From: Riptortus pedestris
Taxonomy: Eukaryota > Arthropoda > Insecta > Hemiptera > Alydidae
Assembly: GCA_019009955.1 (NCBI GenBank)
Contig: CM032233.1
Coordinates: forward strand, 63,525,001 to 63,589,000
DNA length: 64,000 bases
Reading direction: 5' to 3'
Position numbers and translations under genes: made by a program. Below are positions 17,994-30,904 of the stretch, one piece after another. The notes beneath the pieces were generated by a model that ran no database searches, was not told where the DNA came from, and saw only the letters and a program-made list of their open reading frames with translations. How positions within the stretch are numbered: the first letter of the stretch is position 1; every line of letters starts with the position of its first letter.

Positions 17994-18989
17994 TTCGAAA
18001 TATATAAGAATTTATGTCTAAGGGTTTGGGCCAACGTGAAGTTCACATGTAGTGTAACTGTATAAGACGTCTTGGCATCCATTTGCTGGTTCTAAATATT
18101 GTTTAACCACTGCGTGTATTGTCCCAAGGCCCGTATACAGAAATATGTGTTGAGCACGTTCACAAAACAACATTTACAAATTGATTGTTTTTTTTTTATA
18201 TAAAAGTTAAAATTAAGGAAAATATAACTGTCTAAATATTCTTCTATTATTTATTTAATTTTCTTTACTTTTGATTTTTTTTTAACGAAAATAACTATTT
18301 CGATACGCGAAATGAGAAAATGTACAGCTTAGCACTATCCTCCCTGAACATAAGTTTCGCCTATTTAAATTTAAACGTAACAATTTGACCAATTCAACTG
18401 TTATGTTTTGGATTTCAGGAAGCCAATTAGACCAGAAAAAAATATAAAATGAGAAAATATTATCAATAAAAACTTTTTTTTTTAGTGTACTTCCTTAATC
18501 TTATTAATGGCTTGCAATGATAAAATTCTGATACGTATATAATCCTCACCGATACCGCTTCACTTCATCATTCACAAATCCTTGTCATGTTAGTCAAATA
18601 TTCATAAGTAAGGGGTGCCCTATGTAGGCAAGCTGAATAAGGAAATAGTGATCACTGATTACTCTTCCAATAGTATTGTTTTTGAGGATTTCTAGTTTTT
18701 TATTATTTAACTTGTCTAATTGTACTACCACCTCGATCTGTAGTTTAAGGTGAAGAGGATCGTTCGAATTTATTGGTTTACATTAGCTATTTATGATAGT
18801 CGTAAACGTGATTACGGTGTATTTTGTATGTATTTTCCCCAGAATATTAAGACAATACACAGTAGTATACTTGCTATCATAAGGCAATTGTAATGAAGAT
18901 GGCCAAAGGAGACAATTAAAAAGCATTGCTCTGGCTCACTATTAGAGAGATAGTAAATCCGAATTAGCAGGAGGGGTCTGAACCGACAC

Positions 18990-19560
18990 ATCTGGGCCTG
19001 CAGTAAACTTGACAATAAAACAAACCCCCGTAGGTTCTCCTCATTAAGCCGAGCCCCGTTAAGGGCCCACCACCCACCGGGGTTAAAATAAGAGGCCGCC
19101 AAAGCCCCTTTATTCCAACGAAGGTTATATGGCTTGTAAATGCCCTGTCTATAAGAATTATTAAAGCAAGTTTCAAATTAATCCACGGCCTGACTGATGG
19201 CATAAAAAGCTATTAACATGAGCACCGTCCATGATCAATGGCCAGCTCATTGGAATAATTTAATGATGGTGTGATATATTGCCCTCTCTCTTGGAGCTGG
19301 GCTCTCGCTCTGCCGCCCACACCCCCAGCCAGCCCCCTTCGCATCGGCTTGGAGGGGAAACCGTAAATTGACTTATTTCTTCGGCTCAATCACAACAAAA
19401 CACCAGCTCGTCATGCCCAACTTTACAGTCACGAGTTCCTTATGCTTAACACATTTCAACCTTCATCAGGAATTAGGCTCCCCATACGTTGTATACATGG
19501 CTACCAAGGATATAAAAAGTCCGTCACGCAGAAGCTCTCTAATTAGCGGAGTTCTGTAGG
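18990..19560. other. GC-richer island, candidate conserved non-coding or regulatory element
   Basis: Contains GTTAAGGGCCCACC, CACGGCCTGACTGATGG, ATGATCAATGGCCAGCTCA and other complex, non-repetitive sequence. No long frame has protein similarity. The right part (19366-19516) has a diverged duplicate at 20606-20745. Regulatory function is inference only. Confidence 0.35.
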
Positions 19561-20605
19561 TGTCTAGTATCCAGGGGAGACAGTATAACTTCCAAACTTA
19601 GTCTTTCGATTGCTATCATTGTTCCGAAGGGCCATTAAAACTGACTTTTATATATGTTCAGAAAACTTGCTGAAATTTCCTACTCTGTTTTGAAGAACCA
19701 TTAAGTTAAAATATTTATCCTATTTGTCTTTAAATATTTATGGGAACAGGAGGCACGTATAGAGCAAAGAAGGAACAATAGCCCATGCGCAATTACTACA
19801 GAAAATAAAAAGCAATGTTATAAAAAGCAATCCTCCGAAGGCACTACACTTACCAGAATATAATATTGTAAAAAATACAATTAGGAGAACAATATACGAC
19901 AAAAATACATATGTAGCTATTACATGTAGAAATAAGTTGAATAAAAAAGGAAACTAAAATTCATAAATTACTATACTAAAATTTATTAAATAACTTGTCT
20001 ACAAATATACGAACAGTTTCATTGCATTTTTCATTAACCTTAAACATGGTTGTAATCAGAACGCTTTTTTTTTATTTATACATTTTGCGACGATTTGTAG
20101 GATACCCAAATAATTTTATCATTTTAACAACATCAATAGCGTACGTCAACAAAACTGCAAAAACATACCCCGGCTTATTTATTTAACCAATAGTGGTATC
20201 GGAAAAAAATGCTACTTTCAAATGCTAATGTAAATTAAAAATAAAGCGAATTCACAGTCAATTATGCCAATTTATTATGTTATTTTTTGCCTAGGATGTA
20301 AATTAATGAGCGATATTTTTAGAATTTTGTATTTTGGACAAATAAAAAAGACTTCTTCATTTCCAATTCTCTTTATTAAAAAATCCTCTCCACAATTTTG
20401 ATTCTCAAGCTCCTTAGAATTTTAATAGGTGTTTAATCACACATTTTTCATATTAGTAAAAAATGTTTCATAAAACGTTATATAAAAAAAGGTAATTATT
20501 ATTCAGTTAACACATAAATTGTTTTACATACTTCATTTAAAATACTCGTTGTCTTCGTTGACTAACGGAATGTACCTTCCACCACTCACTAGTAAGTAGA
20601 AGCAA

Positions 20606-20745
20606 ATTGACTTCTTCGTCGGTTTCTCAACGCAACATCGACTCATTAGGCTATCTTTACGGTCACGAGTTTCTAATGTCTAACTCATTTTAACCTTCTA
20701 TATGAATTAGGATTCCCATACATATATTTGACTACTTAGGTTATA
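20606..20745 (+). repeat. Diverged duplicate of 19366-19516
   Basis: By eye the two stretches share AATTGACTT..TTC, then TTTAC(A/G)GTCACGAGTT, then TTTCAACCTTC-type, GAATTAGG and CCCATAC in the same order and spacing. The second copy is more AT-rich, as expected of an unconstrained copy decaying. Confidence 0.75.
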
Positions 20746-20749
20746 TGAT

Positions 20750-23700
20750 AATATAATTTATGATAATTAGTTATCTTGTTTCGTATGTACTTACTGGGTC
20801 CAGTCTGCCAAAAGTTTGACCATTGAGATTAATACAACTACCCATTAGACTTCTTATATGAGTCCAACGTTCTTTATCGAACAGATGAGTTAAGTAGTAG
20901 AATTGTTTTTTTTTGGCTTAATAGCCGAGAGAAAAACAACATAAGCTACACCAGAGAGTTATTTTTCCAAATGGTCAGGTTAATGTTTAAATGAGGAAAA
21001 CAGATCTAAATATATGAATATAAAAACTTCGAATTCCTACGAGTTCATAGTAAAAGAGATTTAGTTAATCAAGGATCGCAAATCATAAACAAGAATCCCA
21101 CAATTTTGGATAAATAACTTTACTCAAACTTTATATTAAAAGATCCTTTCAGTTATTTTAGAAGGAGTATATTTAGATTTCTGTTTCTTCAATTATACTT
21201 TTCGTAAAGAATATTTACGGTAAAAAAAGCAGAAATTGGAAACAACCCCTATTTTGATTATTCAGTATATCACCATCTTTTGGAAGTAAATTTCTTAATA
21301 GTGAAATTACATTCTAAGAGTCGTGCTCCAAAAATAACACAATTCATGTTTAATAAGGGATAATTAATTAATATCATAATAATATTATAATAGTAACACG
21401 TTCTTAAAATTTTAGTAAAAGGTGCAGATATTTCTGACTCTTATTGTTTAACTTAAAAAAACTCGTGGGTTATTTTAAAGTAACTAATAATGGACCCGGA
21501 ATACGAAATATAAGACATAAAATATGATCCTATATGAAGAGTGGTATATCCAAATCTATTGTCATTGTAACTACGTAAGAAAGTGTAAACTACAAACTAT
21601 AAATTCACAGAACCACTAAAAGTTTTTCAATTATTGTGAGATTCAGAAGTCCAAATTGACACAAAAAAATTCGTCGGGACGTCGGCACACATTGAGGAAG
21701 TTGACAGGGAGACACGGCACAAAAAAACGTAAAGGGAATTCATTGGGCTACAGGAAAAGGCTAGGCTAAGTAAATGCCCATGGGAGCTGTGTCCAATCGT
21801 TACGGCATTCCTAAATAGCCAGTAAAACACAGGTCCAAGTAAACAAAAAAGAACGAAGATTTCTTCAGACGTCAGTTTAAGCGCCCAAAAACTACTGTCT
21901 TTAAAAATATTTTATTATGCCTCCTAAACAAGGGGTTTTCTTTTTACTCTCGGTTTTTACTTTGACTGTAAAGCTACTTTCTTTTTTTTAGTTAGAACTT
22001 CTTTGTTAAGAAACATATGTTTAACTTAGTTTTTAATTTTATACTAGCGATTGATTTTATTGCATTCTTGTCAATGGTCCAATTAGTTTACGTACAAAAT
22101 ATATTATGAAACAATTTTTGTGTCTATTAATCATTTTTAAAAAATATTACTTAGCACATAAGAAAAATGTGGTAAGATTCATGTCCCAGAAGTAGTTAAA
22201 AATTTATGCGAAAGTGAGAATATATTTATAAATACCTATTACATCTTTAACGAATGTCTAGTTTAAATAATATAATAAATATCCAATTTAAGTAAGTATG
22301 TAGGTATAGATCTAGTATTGAGACCAATGAAGTTAATATATTGCAACTGCTAACTGTCTCCAATAATAAACATCTCCATATATTTAGGAAATATTTTGTT
22401 CCCGCACTGTATATTTTGCGTTCATTGGGGCACCGACTTGTTTTCAGTATATAAATGTTTTACTTTTTATATATTGTTTTATAAATCTGTTGAAATCGAG
22501 GAATATACTGTCTTTTAAAGCCACAAATGCTTAGAAAAGTGTGAAGAAGTAAAAAGAGTAGAATAAAGCACAATAACAATGACTAATTGGGAATCCAGGT
22601 ATTGTTTAAATACAGATTGTTTTGCATTCATCATTGGCAGAATATAATAGTCAAAATGCTTCCGATTGTTGTATTAAAATACAAATTAAGAATATTTCCA
22701 TACTTCGCTTTCACAATCTGCATTTCTACAAAATACTGACGCTAATCAAATCATTGTTATTGTAGTACTTGGTCCTAATGTGTCAAATTGCAGTACTGTT
22801 TATTTTATATAATATATTTTGACAAATAACAGCAATAATAATCTCTCTAAGAATTGCAATGAACGTGATAAATCACGTATCTTAAATATTGCAAAACCAC
22901 CGTTCTTGAAAAAGTACATACAATTAGAAGAGGCGTAGAAAATTTGAAACTAGTATTTGAAAGCGATTTAGTCCAATTAGGTACGCTCTTCTTATTAGCT
23001 CAATTACAAAGCAAAATAAATAAAGGATAAATCACGGTTGCATTTTAATGATAAAGCACGGATCAGGAAAAACCTCTGAGTTATCTTCATAAAAACATTA
23101 ATATATTTCTATTGACGTGGCAAAGTAGAGATAGTGCTGGATGGGGATCCCGGAAATCGAAATATTTTTGTATCTACTGCAAGCAACTTATTTTTAGAAA
23201 CGATCATTTTGTTTTTATGTTCCCATCACCTGCTCCTACCTTTATTTCTCCATCTCCCCAACTGCATATTTTTATATATTCTTTTTTTCAATCCCCTAGT
23301 TTAATCTCCTAATGTCAAACAATTAAAAATGTTAACAACAGAGCTCTACAATTATTAAAATAGAAAACAATTTTCCAGAAGTAAATTGTGGACACTGAAT
23401 TGTTGAAGTTTTATTACAGTCATTTGTGACCATTAATGATTGTTTTATGACGACTATCCCTCTAACAATCACAAATAGATTCCATTTTGCTAAACGTGTC
23501 ACGAACATAGACAAGATTCTTAGACTATTATAATTAATGGGATAAACATTTATGTTACCGAAATTGATCCCTTATTAAAATTATATAATGATAAACATTC
23601 GTAAATCGGATGTTGCAAGTATTCTGTAGAAATATAGATGCCAAAAATCTCTAATAAAGAAAATCATAGGTTGCAATTTTTAGACTGAGAAATGTCCGCA

Positions 23701-25215
23701 ACAGGCAAACCCATAATTTCCAAAAAAATAGCGTCTATTAAGAGAACTCAAGTCAAAAATACATTAAAACGGCTTGTTTTAATTATTAGAGTCTTATTTA
23801 AGTTCAAATTCCATTAAAGATCCATTATAATACACCATAAATCACGTGTGGCAGGAGAAGGGATGAATGTACTTCTTCTAGCCTGGTCAGAGCATAATCC
23901 TGAGAGCCTTACATTATCTTGCATATTCCTGATTAAATTGAGACTACTACATTTCTCAATTACTATATAAAATGGGCTATTATTTGTTTGGACCCTCAGT
24001 TTCAAGGCGGAATTACGTATTTTTCTTGTTGAGAGTACACGTTTTACAGGCATCGTTTCTGTTTACAAGATAGTTTGACCATTTTCCCTTCTTGAAGAAG
24101 CATCCTATCATGCAACCATGCAAGGTAAGATCAACTTCTACACCTCAGTATCAATTACTTCCAGACATTTGGACTTGCTACATACAACTAGAATATAGAA
24201 ACTCACTCCATTTTACTTGACCATCAAGCTTAACGAATTTGCTTATAAGACCTTAACTAGATAGTATTTTCTAAACTTATTATTACACCTAGTTCTTGCA
24301 CTTATTAATATAAGCTTGCTAAGGGTTCTAACAGAGTTGATATAAAGTAAATTATTTTTAATAGCTGTAAAGAAAGTGGAACTTTAAACCAGCATATTTT
24401 CATCGAAAGTAAACAGCGGCATTTCAACAAGACAACCTATACAATTTTCTAGCACCCCTCTCCAAAGTAAGGGGAATTTTGAGGGTTACCTGTAATTTCA
24501 ATGAATAAATAAGTGCATGTAGAATTTCGTGAATTTACTTCAAATCGTTGAAATGTTATAAACACTGTGACAAAGAGACGCTTGGCCTGGTTGAGACAAT
24601 CGCGGAAATACAAAATTCCTTGTCCCAGATAAAGGACCGTAAAAATAGATAGCATTTTATTAAGTTCCAATATTTTTTCCCAATAAAATAGCACAATATT
24701 TCACAAGAGATAATCTCTATCTGGATATGATTTCGTATTGACGAGTGACTATAGTCACTATTTTCGAAATGCAAATAATGGGTTTGTCACCCTGATTAAT
24801 CGTACGTAGTATAGTTTTAATGGATGATATGTAACTGACATTAGAGCTGAGTATAAAATGGAGTAGGAAATGATTATATCTGATAGGGTTCTTCCGAACC
24901 ATTATGCATTTCGTTTGCATTGGTTCGGGGACTCCCGTAACATATTCATAACCAATATGTTTGACAGCTATCTTGCATGCTAATTGACAGCTATCATGGG
25001 ATTTATCATTGCCATCAAGGGACGGTCAATAGACGATAACGTCGACGTCCCAACAATTAATCAATCTGTGCTATTGTTTGTCTATTTCATCATCATTTTG
25101 GACCCTGTAAAAAATGATAGCAGATTTCTTTATATGAACAATTTATTTTTATAATGAAATGGAAGAAATATAGAGTTATCAAATATTACTATTTTTAATA
25201 TTGATCATTTAAGAG
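20750..25215. other. AT-rich gene-free stretch
   Basis: Nothing recognisable beyond short random frames. No microsatellite longer than about 20 bases and no transposon ends were seen. Confidence 0.5.
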
Positions 25216-25217
25216 AA

Positions 25218-25290
25218 AAGCGCATTTGAATCTGTAGGACCTTGAACTAGAGTATTCTGGCTATGCACTCTGCTAGCTGAGCCAAAGATA
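25218..25290 (-). other. tRNA-like relic
   Basis: On the minus strand TGGCTCAGCTAGCAGAGTGC is a good box A/D-arm and GATTCAAATGC about 40 bases later a good box B. The acceptor and anticodon stems do not pair convincingly, so this is a tRNA pseudogene or the head of an unrecognised SINE rather than a functional tRNA. Confidence 0.4.
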
Positions 25291-25836
25291 CGAGTGACGG
25301 CTAATAAACTATTTTTCTCTTCAAGCAAAGATTTATATCTCAAATAATTATATTTTATTCCTTGAAATGTTACATAGTACAGAAACGTTATTCCTCGTAT
25401 AAAAATTCAAAATAGTAATCTGGTTTTCCTAGTTTATATGCTATATTCCTAATATAAACTTATTTAAATTTAGTCCCATTTCGAATGAAGATAAATAATA
25501 ATAATATACATAAAGTCCAATAAATGCCTTAAATTTTCGGAGGAACGAATCTCAAGAATTTTCTGGAAGCATGTTGTCTGATGGATCCAGAATCGCAAGT
25601 AATGTGCTAAACGTTCATTAACTAAACTAATTTATTTCTCATTTATAATTGTAATCTGCTGGAAAGTTCACATACACAAAAAATTCCGTAATGCAGTTAT
25701 GTGCGCGTGTGTCTCGTTGAAAGTTAACAAGGCCCCATTTTAAACAAGAGTGATATAAATAAATAGGGTAACTTATTATTGGTAAAATCGACAACATTTG
25801 AATAATCTCTCAAATCATTATTCGTGATGATGCGTG

Positions 25837-25849
<13 letters not shown>

Positions 25850-25905
<56 letters not shown>
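25850..25905. repeat. (TA)n microsatellite
   Basis: Perfect TA run of about 55 bases. Confidence 0.96.
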
Positions 25906-25909
<4 letters not shown>

Positions 25910-26408
25910 CTTTTAAAGAAATGAGAAATTAAAATATTCAAGATTGGATGTATTTAAAAGAAGCGACAAAATACCGTACCTTATTTGTAATGTAAATAGA
26001 AGATTGTCAAATGAAGGAAAGCATTTCCTTTTTTTTATTTCGTCCTAGCTTAATGGCTAGGTGAATGCATAAATATTACCATGTATGCATTATTAACATT
26101 GGCATTATTATAAAAAAAATAGAGTTCTTATTACTTTTTAAAATGAGATCCCCAAGACCTTGGAAATGGTAAAGTAAAACGCAATAAAACAGAACGTTTC
26201 CGGTTTGTAGTAATTGCGCGAGTCAGATGTAACCGACCGGATCAAAATTGGACTACATTCTCAAATGAGTTGTCTTCAAAGGAAAGCCCCAAATTCAGTT
26301 CTGAACGCGTGGTTAGTCGTTTGCTTTAGTTCCTAAAAGTCATAAAAGGTCGATTACTGTGCCAGTTGTAAAACGTTAGGTTAATGAGAAGAGAAGAAAT
26401 TGTCCTTG

Positions 26409-26460
<52 letters not shown>

Positions 26461-26467
26461 CTCTCTC
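26409..26467. repeat. (TC)n microsatellite
   Basis: TC run with minor interruptions; the Leu-Ser frame through it is artefactual. Confidence 0.95.
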
Positions 26468-28328
26468 AGTCTATCTTTCCTCCTCTTCCTATTTCCTCTA
26501 GTCCTCTGCCATAATTTGCTTATACTTAATACTTCTGCAATTGGTTCTCACAGAACATTTAATGTTTCATTCATTTGATGCTTCCGTGGCATAAATTTTC
26601 AGGCGTTCCTTTGGGCATTCAAGTTGGAGTTAAAACTGAAAAGGGATGATTTTAATCTGATCAGATCCTGCTCTGGTGGAAAATACCAGTCCATTTTGAG
26701 ATCTTTTGATACCAATCATTGGTGTTATAACATTTTATTGTGTGCGGCAATATTATCTTTAAATTAATTATGTGATAAAATGAATGAAAACATTTCGAAA
26801 AAAAACACGATTAAGGCAGCCAGTTGTTTTGACCAATGTGAGAAACGTAGTTAACAATATCTTTCCCAGAAAATATTTAGCCAGTTACTTTGCTTGATTT
26901 TTCAATTTTCATTTTACTATCTTATCATTGTTTTTCAATTATAATTTATTCAGTTATACGTCAGAGGAAATGTTCATACCTTCCTAATGAAGTTTCGTTA
27001 TTTAGCAGATTTTCCATTAAAGGTGAACTTAGGACGATATTTTTTAATAGTTTTTCCAAAGAAATGAGGAAACCCATTACCTGCAAATGTCCATCAGTCC
27101 TTTTTTTTTAATCGCTTTATGAGCAAATCAAAAGCTGAAGGCATTTAAAGGAAATCTGTTCACAAACTTAGGTTTGTCAGTGACACAACATAAAAGAATA
27201 ACACTGAAATGTGATGATAGAGACATATTCTCAAGAACAGTCATTTATTATTGCAGAGTGGGTTTGAACCTCTGTCCTTTAAGGATGGAATCAAATGTAC
27301 ATTTTCATGACTGGTATTCCCGCCTGAACATCAAGGAACATGAACTTGTTAGGAGATCTTATAAATTATTGAATGTTGTGGGTGGTCAAACACACATGTA
27401 ATCTTCCATTTTCATTTCAGTAACTTAGTAATTGTTTTGTAAGTGTTCCGTACAAGTAATTGCCGCTCAGTAATTTGTGACAGGTAAATGACACACCGAA
27501 CTTTATCTTTCTCTTTATATAGAGGAACAAGAGGAGACCAAATACCGCATGGACTCTCATTTTTTACCTAGTCGCATGTCACGTTTCTTTGGTTCTGTGA
27601 TTCATTGTTTTTTTTTAAAAAAATATAGTAACATAAGAAATAGAGAATCGTCTAGATTATGCTTGCATGAAGGGGTTGGTTACACTGAGTATTTAACTTT
27701 TAAATAACCCATGCAAGTATATCTACCCTGCTACCATCTTCGAATAGAATAAAAACAGAATCTTTGCAGCTGGATAATTAATTTATTACTAACATGTTTA
27801 TTACAGTAAAATAAAAAAATCTCGCTCAAACAATCGATAACTTTGTTAAAGGAATTTTTACGAAGAGTAGCTATCCCATAAGAAATCATGACAACTTTCA
27901 TATTCCTGCATCTTGACAGTTCGTTGCTTCTATTTTTTCCTCAGTTCTATATCTCCAATATTGGTGTTATGGAGTAATAACAGGTTCCATGGACGTAAAA
28001 TAAAAGAAAAAATAAACTTATACTTTAAGCGGAAGGCAAAACGATGTATAAATATTAACGCTAATTAACAATACATCGTTATTCCCCCTATCAAAATCTA
28101 TAAAATTTAAAATAAATTAATCCATATTTCATTTAAACAACTTATAACTAGAAGCTAGTGGCTTTTTATGGGTAAAATATCTCACAGTTCCTACTATCTC
28201 CTAAGCAAGATTGATCGGCATTTGAAGACATGTTCGGAAATGGCAATATGAGTTCAACTCTGGGAAATCTGCAAAAATATAATTAAAGGAAGGAAACGTT
28301 AAACAAAAAAGGTGAAAATATATTAAAT

Positions 28329-28797
28329 AACGAGGAATAAATCAAAGAATGACGAGACAATTTATTAATCGAAAAATTAAATTAATTTAAAGTATAAAAA
28401 TATTTTCATTTTTCTTCATATTTTTAATGAAGTATACGATGTGCTACTTTTGGAACGCTCCAATAAATAATACATTCAGAACGGTCGTGTTTCATTCAGT
28501 TGGCAATTAATGAGCTCAGAAGGTTCTTTTTTTGTTTTTTATTATTTACGTCTACTTTAAGAAACTAAGGCTAATCGGGACGGGTTATCTACAGGTTACC
28601 ACCCTTTTCTAGCCAGGGTAGGCCTAAGGAGTTTATTTAATGAGTCCGTCACTAAATACACTTTTACTGCCCAGGGCGGGAATCGAACCCGCCACTCTAG
28701 GTCTACCACGCGAGATTAAGACCAAATCGCATGTCCCATCAGAAGCTTTTTGGCCAAGATTGAAAAAGAAAAAAAATATACATGTATTCCGATAAGG
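28329..28797 (+). repeat. Duplicated segment, copy A (interrupted by a SINE)
   Basis: It shares with 30484-30715 the blocks GACAATTTA, TTTTCATTTTTCTTCATATT, GTATACGATGTGCTACT, TTGGAACGCTC, TTCATTCAGTTGGCAATTAA, GCTTTTTGGCC and TGTATTCCGAT in the same order. The copy is split at 28523-28738 by a minus-strand SINE that is absent from copy B. Confidence 0.85.
28523..28738 (-). mobile_element. tRNA-derived SINE, flanked by TCAGAAG target-site duplication
   Basis: On the minus strand it carries box B in GCGGGTTCGATTCCCGCC, the body TTAGTGACGGACTCATTAAA, GGTAACCTGTAGATAACCCG and an A-rich tail; it matches the copy at 43218. TCAGAAG occurs at both edges (28516-28522 and 28739-28745), and the duplicate locus at 30674 has a single TCAAAAG. 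The head is shorter than in the 43218 copy, so it is 5'-truncated or altered. Confidence 0.88.
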
Positions 28798-29043
28798 GGC
28801 TTATCCTGACGAATTTCATGGGGGATGTAAAGACCGAACACTATATGTAAACGCAAAGGCAAATTTCATGCATTTACGTCCATTATTGAATTCGATCTTA
28901 AACTATTATCCATGACGATGAATGAAAAAGGTCAATAATAACTGTGTCAACTAATAAAGGAGTTCATCTGATTATCTTTATGCTTCTCATCACTAGACAA
29001 CAACATACTGTATCGCAAATCATAACATTAAAAGCAACTAGCA

Positions 29044-29048
<5 letters not shown>

Positions 29049-29082
<34 letters not shown>

Positions 29083-29107
29083 GTGTGTGCGTGTGTGTGT
29101 GCGCGTG
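29049..29107. repeat. (TG)n microsatellite
   Basis: TG run with a few CG substitutions. Confidence 0.95.
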
Positions 29108-29260
29108 TTTGTATGAGTGATAAAGAAAGTAAGAGCATATGATTGTAAATATTTTAGATATTAGAAAATTTAATCTGTTCATTTTATTAATGTACATACT
29201 AATTTTTATTTATTTGATTTTAGTTTTGTTTTTAACCATTGAAAGTATATAATTGTTTAC

Positions 29261-29670
29261 GTGATTTTATTAGTCTTTATAGTTTTTAATTATCTAGTTT
29301 CTTTACAAGATTTTTTGTTTTTGAATTTAATGTTTTGTTTTGTTTTATTTTTTTTATTTGTTGATTCGTGTTTTTTTGTCTCTCTGGTTGCGTTCTGTTA
29401 TTTGGTTGAGTTCTTTTATTTAGTTAGGTTTTGTTATTTGATTGAGTTATTTAGTTGAGTGTTATTTAGTTGAGTTTTGTTATTTAGTTGAGTTTTGTTA
29501 TTTGATTGCGTTCTGTTATTTAGTTGCGTTTTGTTATTTGTTTGCATTCTTAGATTGTATTGTTTAATTTTTTCTTGTTACTGTTTTCATTTTTGTATTT
29601 TGTTTATATACATTATTTTTTTTGTTTTTTGATGAGCAATATCGCTCCAAAATAAATAAATAAAATAAAT
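29261..29670. repeat. T-rich stretch with an imperfect ~20-bp tandem repeat
   Basis: GTTTTGTTATTTAGTTGA-type units repeat between about 29390 and 29545, followed by (AAAT)n-type sequence at 29650-29677. The hydrophobic frame through it is explained by T-richness. Confidence 0.7.
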
Positions 29671-29914
29671 AAATTAAACAACCATAATACTATGTGCATT
29701 TAGTTATTCTGTAGCTTCGAAATGGAAACCATAAGTAAAGAGAAACCTATAGAGCAAAATGAGAATTAACACATTTATTAGTAGATGGTTGTTATTAAAT
29801 ATCTGTTTAAGTTTATTAGTTTTAAAGGCATAAATGATGTTAAATAAGAAAAAGCTTTGAAGACTCTTTTCGGAGACAATGTATCCCAATATGTGGTTTA
29901 ACAAAGTGTGCCCC

Positions 29915-30140
29915 TTTACTTCCCATGGGCTCTGGATACCTATCCTTCCACTAGTACGATTTCATTTATCTTCCCCTTCAAAAAGTTTAGGTGTGAATTG
30001 ATGGTAAGTTATGATGAAGATGGTGTGGGCAGAGCGATTAAACGAAAGCTCATTAGACATGTGACATTTCTCAGTTCGCCCACGCTCCTCCGGGACCCTT
30101 ATTTATTTCCGAACCTCTCTATACCCTTTCACCTTATTAT
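29915..30140. other. GC-richer island
   Basis: Includes GGTGTGGGCAGAGCG and CGCCCACGCTCCTCCGGGACC. A 78-codon + frame spans it but has no recognisable similarity. Candidate conserved non-coding element. Confidence 0.25.
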
Positions 30141-30447
30141 TTAATGACCATGAATTATTGCTATAGCCACAAATATCCTTCGTCTTTAAGGAGAAGCGTT
30201 TTATATTTATTTCATTGCTATAATGCTTTATATCATTGATAGGCTGGGTGGAAAAGATTTATGGAAGAATTTCTTTGAATCCTTAAAGAGCAAAAATTAG
30301 CAATAAAAGTATTCATTAGTAATAAAATAAACTATAATGATTCCATATTAAAGTTTTCGTATGCTTTCTGTGACGCCATTAAACAAATACAAAAATATTG
30401 TTATTTATGATGATCAACCAGTATAACTTGTTATTTATTTACGCCCC

Positions 30448-30498
30448 TTTTATGCAACTATGACTAACGGCGGCAAATTTGGCAGGACGGGGATCAAT
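30448..30498 (-). mobile_element. Fragment of SINE tail
   Basis: GACTAACGGCGGCAAATTTGG and GACGGGGATCAAT resemble the tail of the SINE copy at 30723, which lies just beyond the duplicated segment, so copy B is bracketed by related SINE-tail sequence. Confidence 0.5.
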
Positions 30499-30715
30499 CA
30501 ACGAATGATGAGACAATTTAATAATTGAAAAATTAAAATAATTTAAAATGTAAAAAGATTTTCATTTTTCTTCATATTTTTATGTAGTATACGATGTGCT
30601 ACTACCTTTGGAACGCTCAAAGTAAGATATCGTGCTCGACGATCGTGCTTCATTCAGTTGGCAATTAATGACCTCAAAAGCTTTTTGGCCTATATTGAAA
30701 CAAAAAAATATGTAT
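30484..30715 (+). repeat. Duplicated segment, copy B (empty SINE site)
   Basis: Collinear with 28329-28797 but without the SINE; the site reads CTCAAAAGCTTTTTGGCC at 30673-30690. Confidence 0.85.
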
Positions 30716-30722
30716 TCCGATA

Positions 30723-30900
30723 TTTATGCAACTGTGGCTAATTTGGCATGACGGGGGTCAATGGGTTACCACCCTTTTTTAGCCAGCAGGACTAAGGATT
30801 TTATTTAAAGAGTCCCTGACTAAATAAATGCGTATGGCCCAGGTGTGTATCGAAACCACTACTCTAGGTTTACCAACGCTTTAACTCACATAGGACTTAA
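30723..30900 (-). mobile_element. Diverged tRNA-derived SINE copy
   Basis: Minus-strand order: TGTGAGTTAAAGCGTTGG, CTAGAGTAGTGGTTTCGAT, the TTTATTTAGTCAGGGACTC body and GGGTGGTAACCC tail. It is the same family as 43218 but much mutated, including the box B region. Confidence 0.75.
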
Positions 30901-30904
30901 CTAG

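Larger units (their letters stand above)
25300..28325. other. AT-rich stretch with two microsatellites, no gene
   Basis: Includes the (TA)n run at 25850-25905 and the (TC)n run at 26409-26467. No exon, RNA gene or transposon was recognised. Confidence 0.5.
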
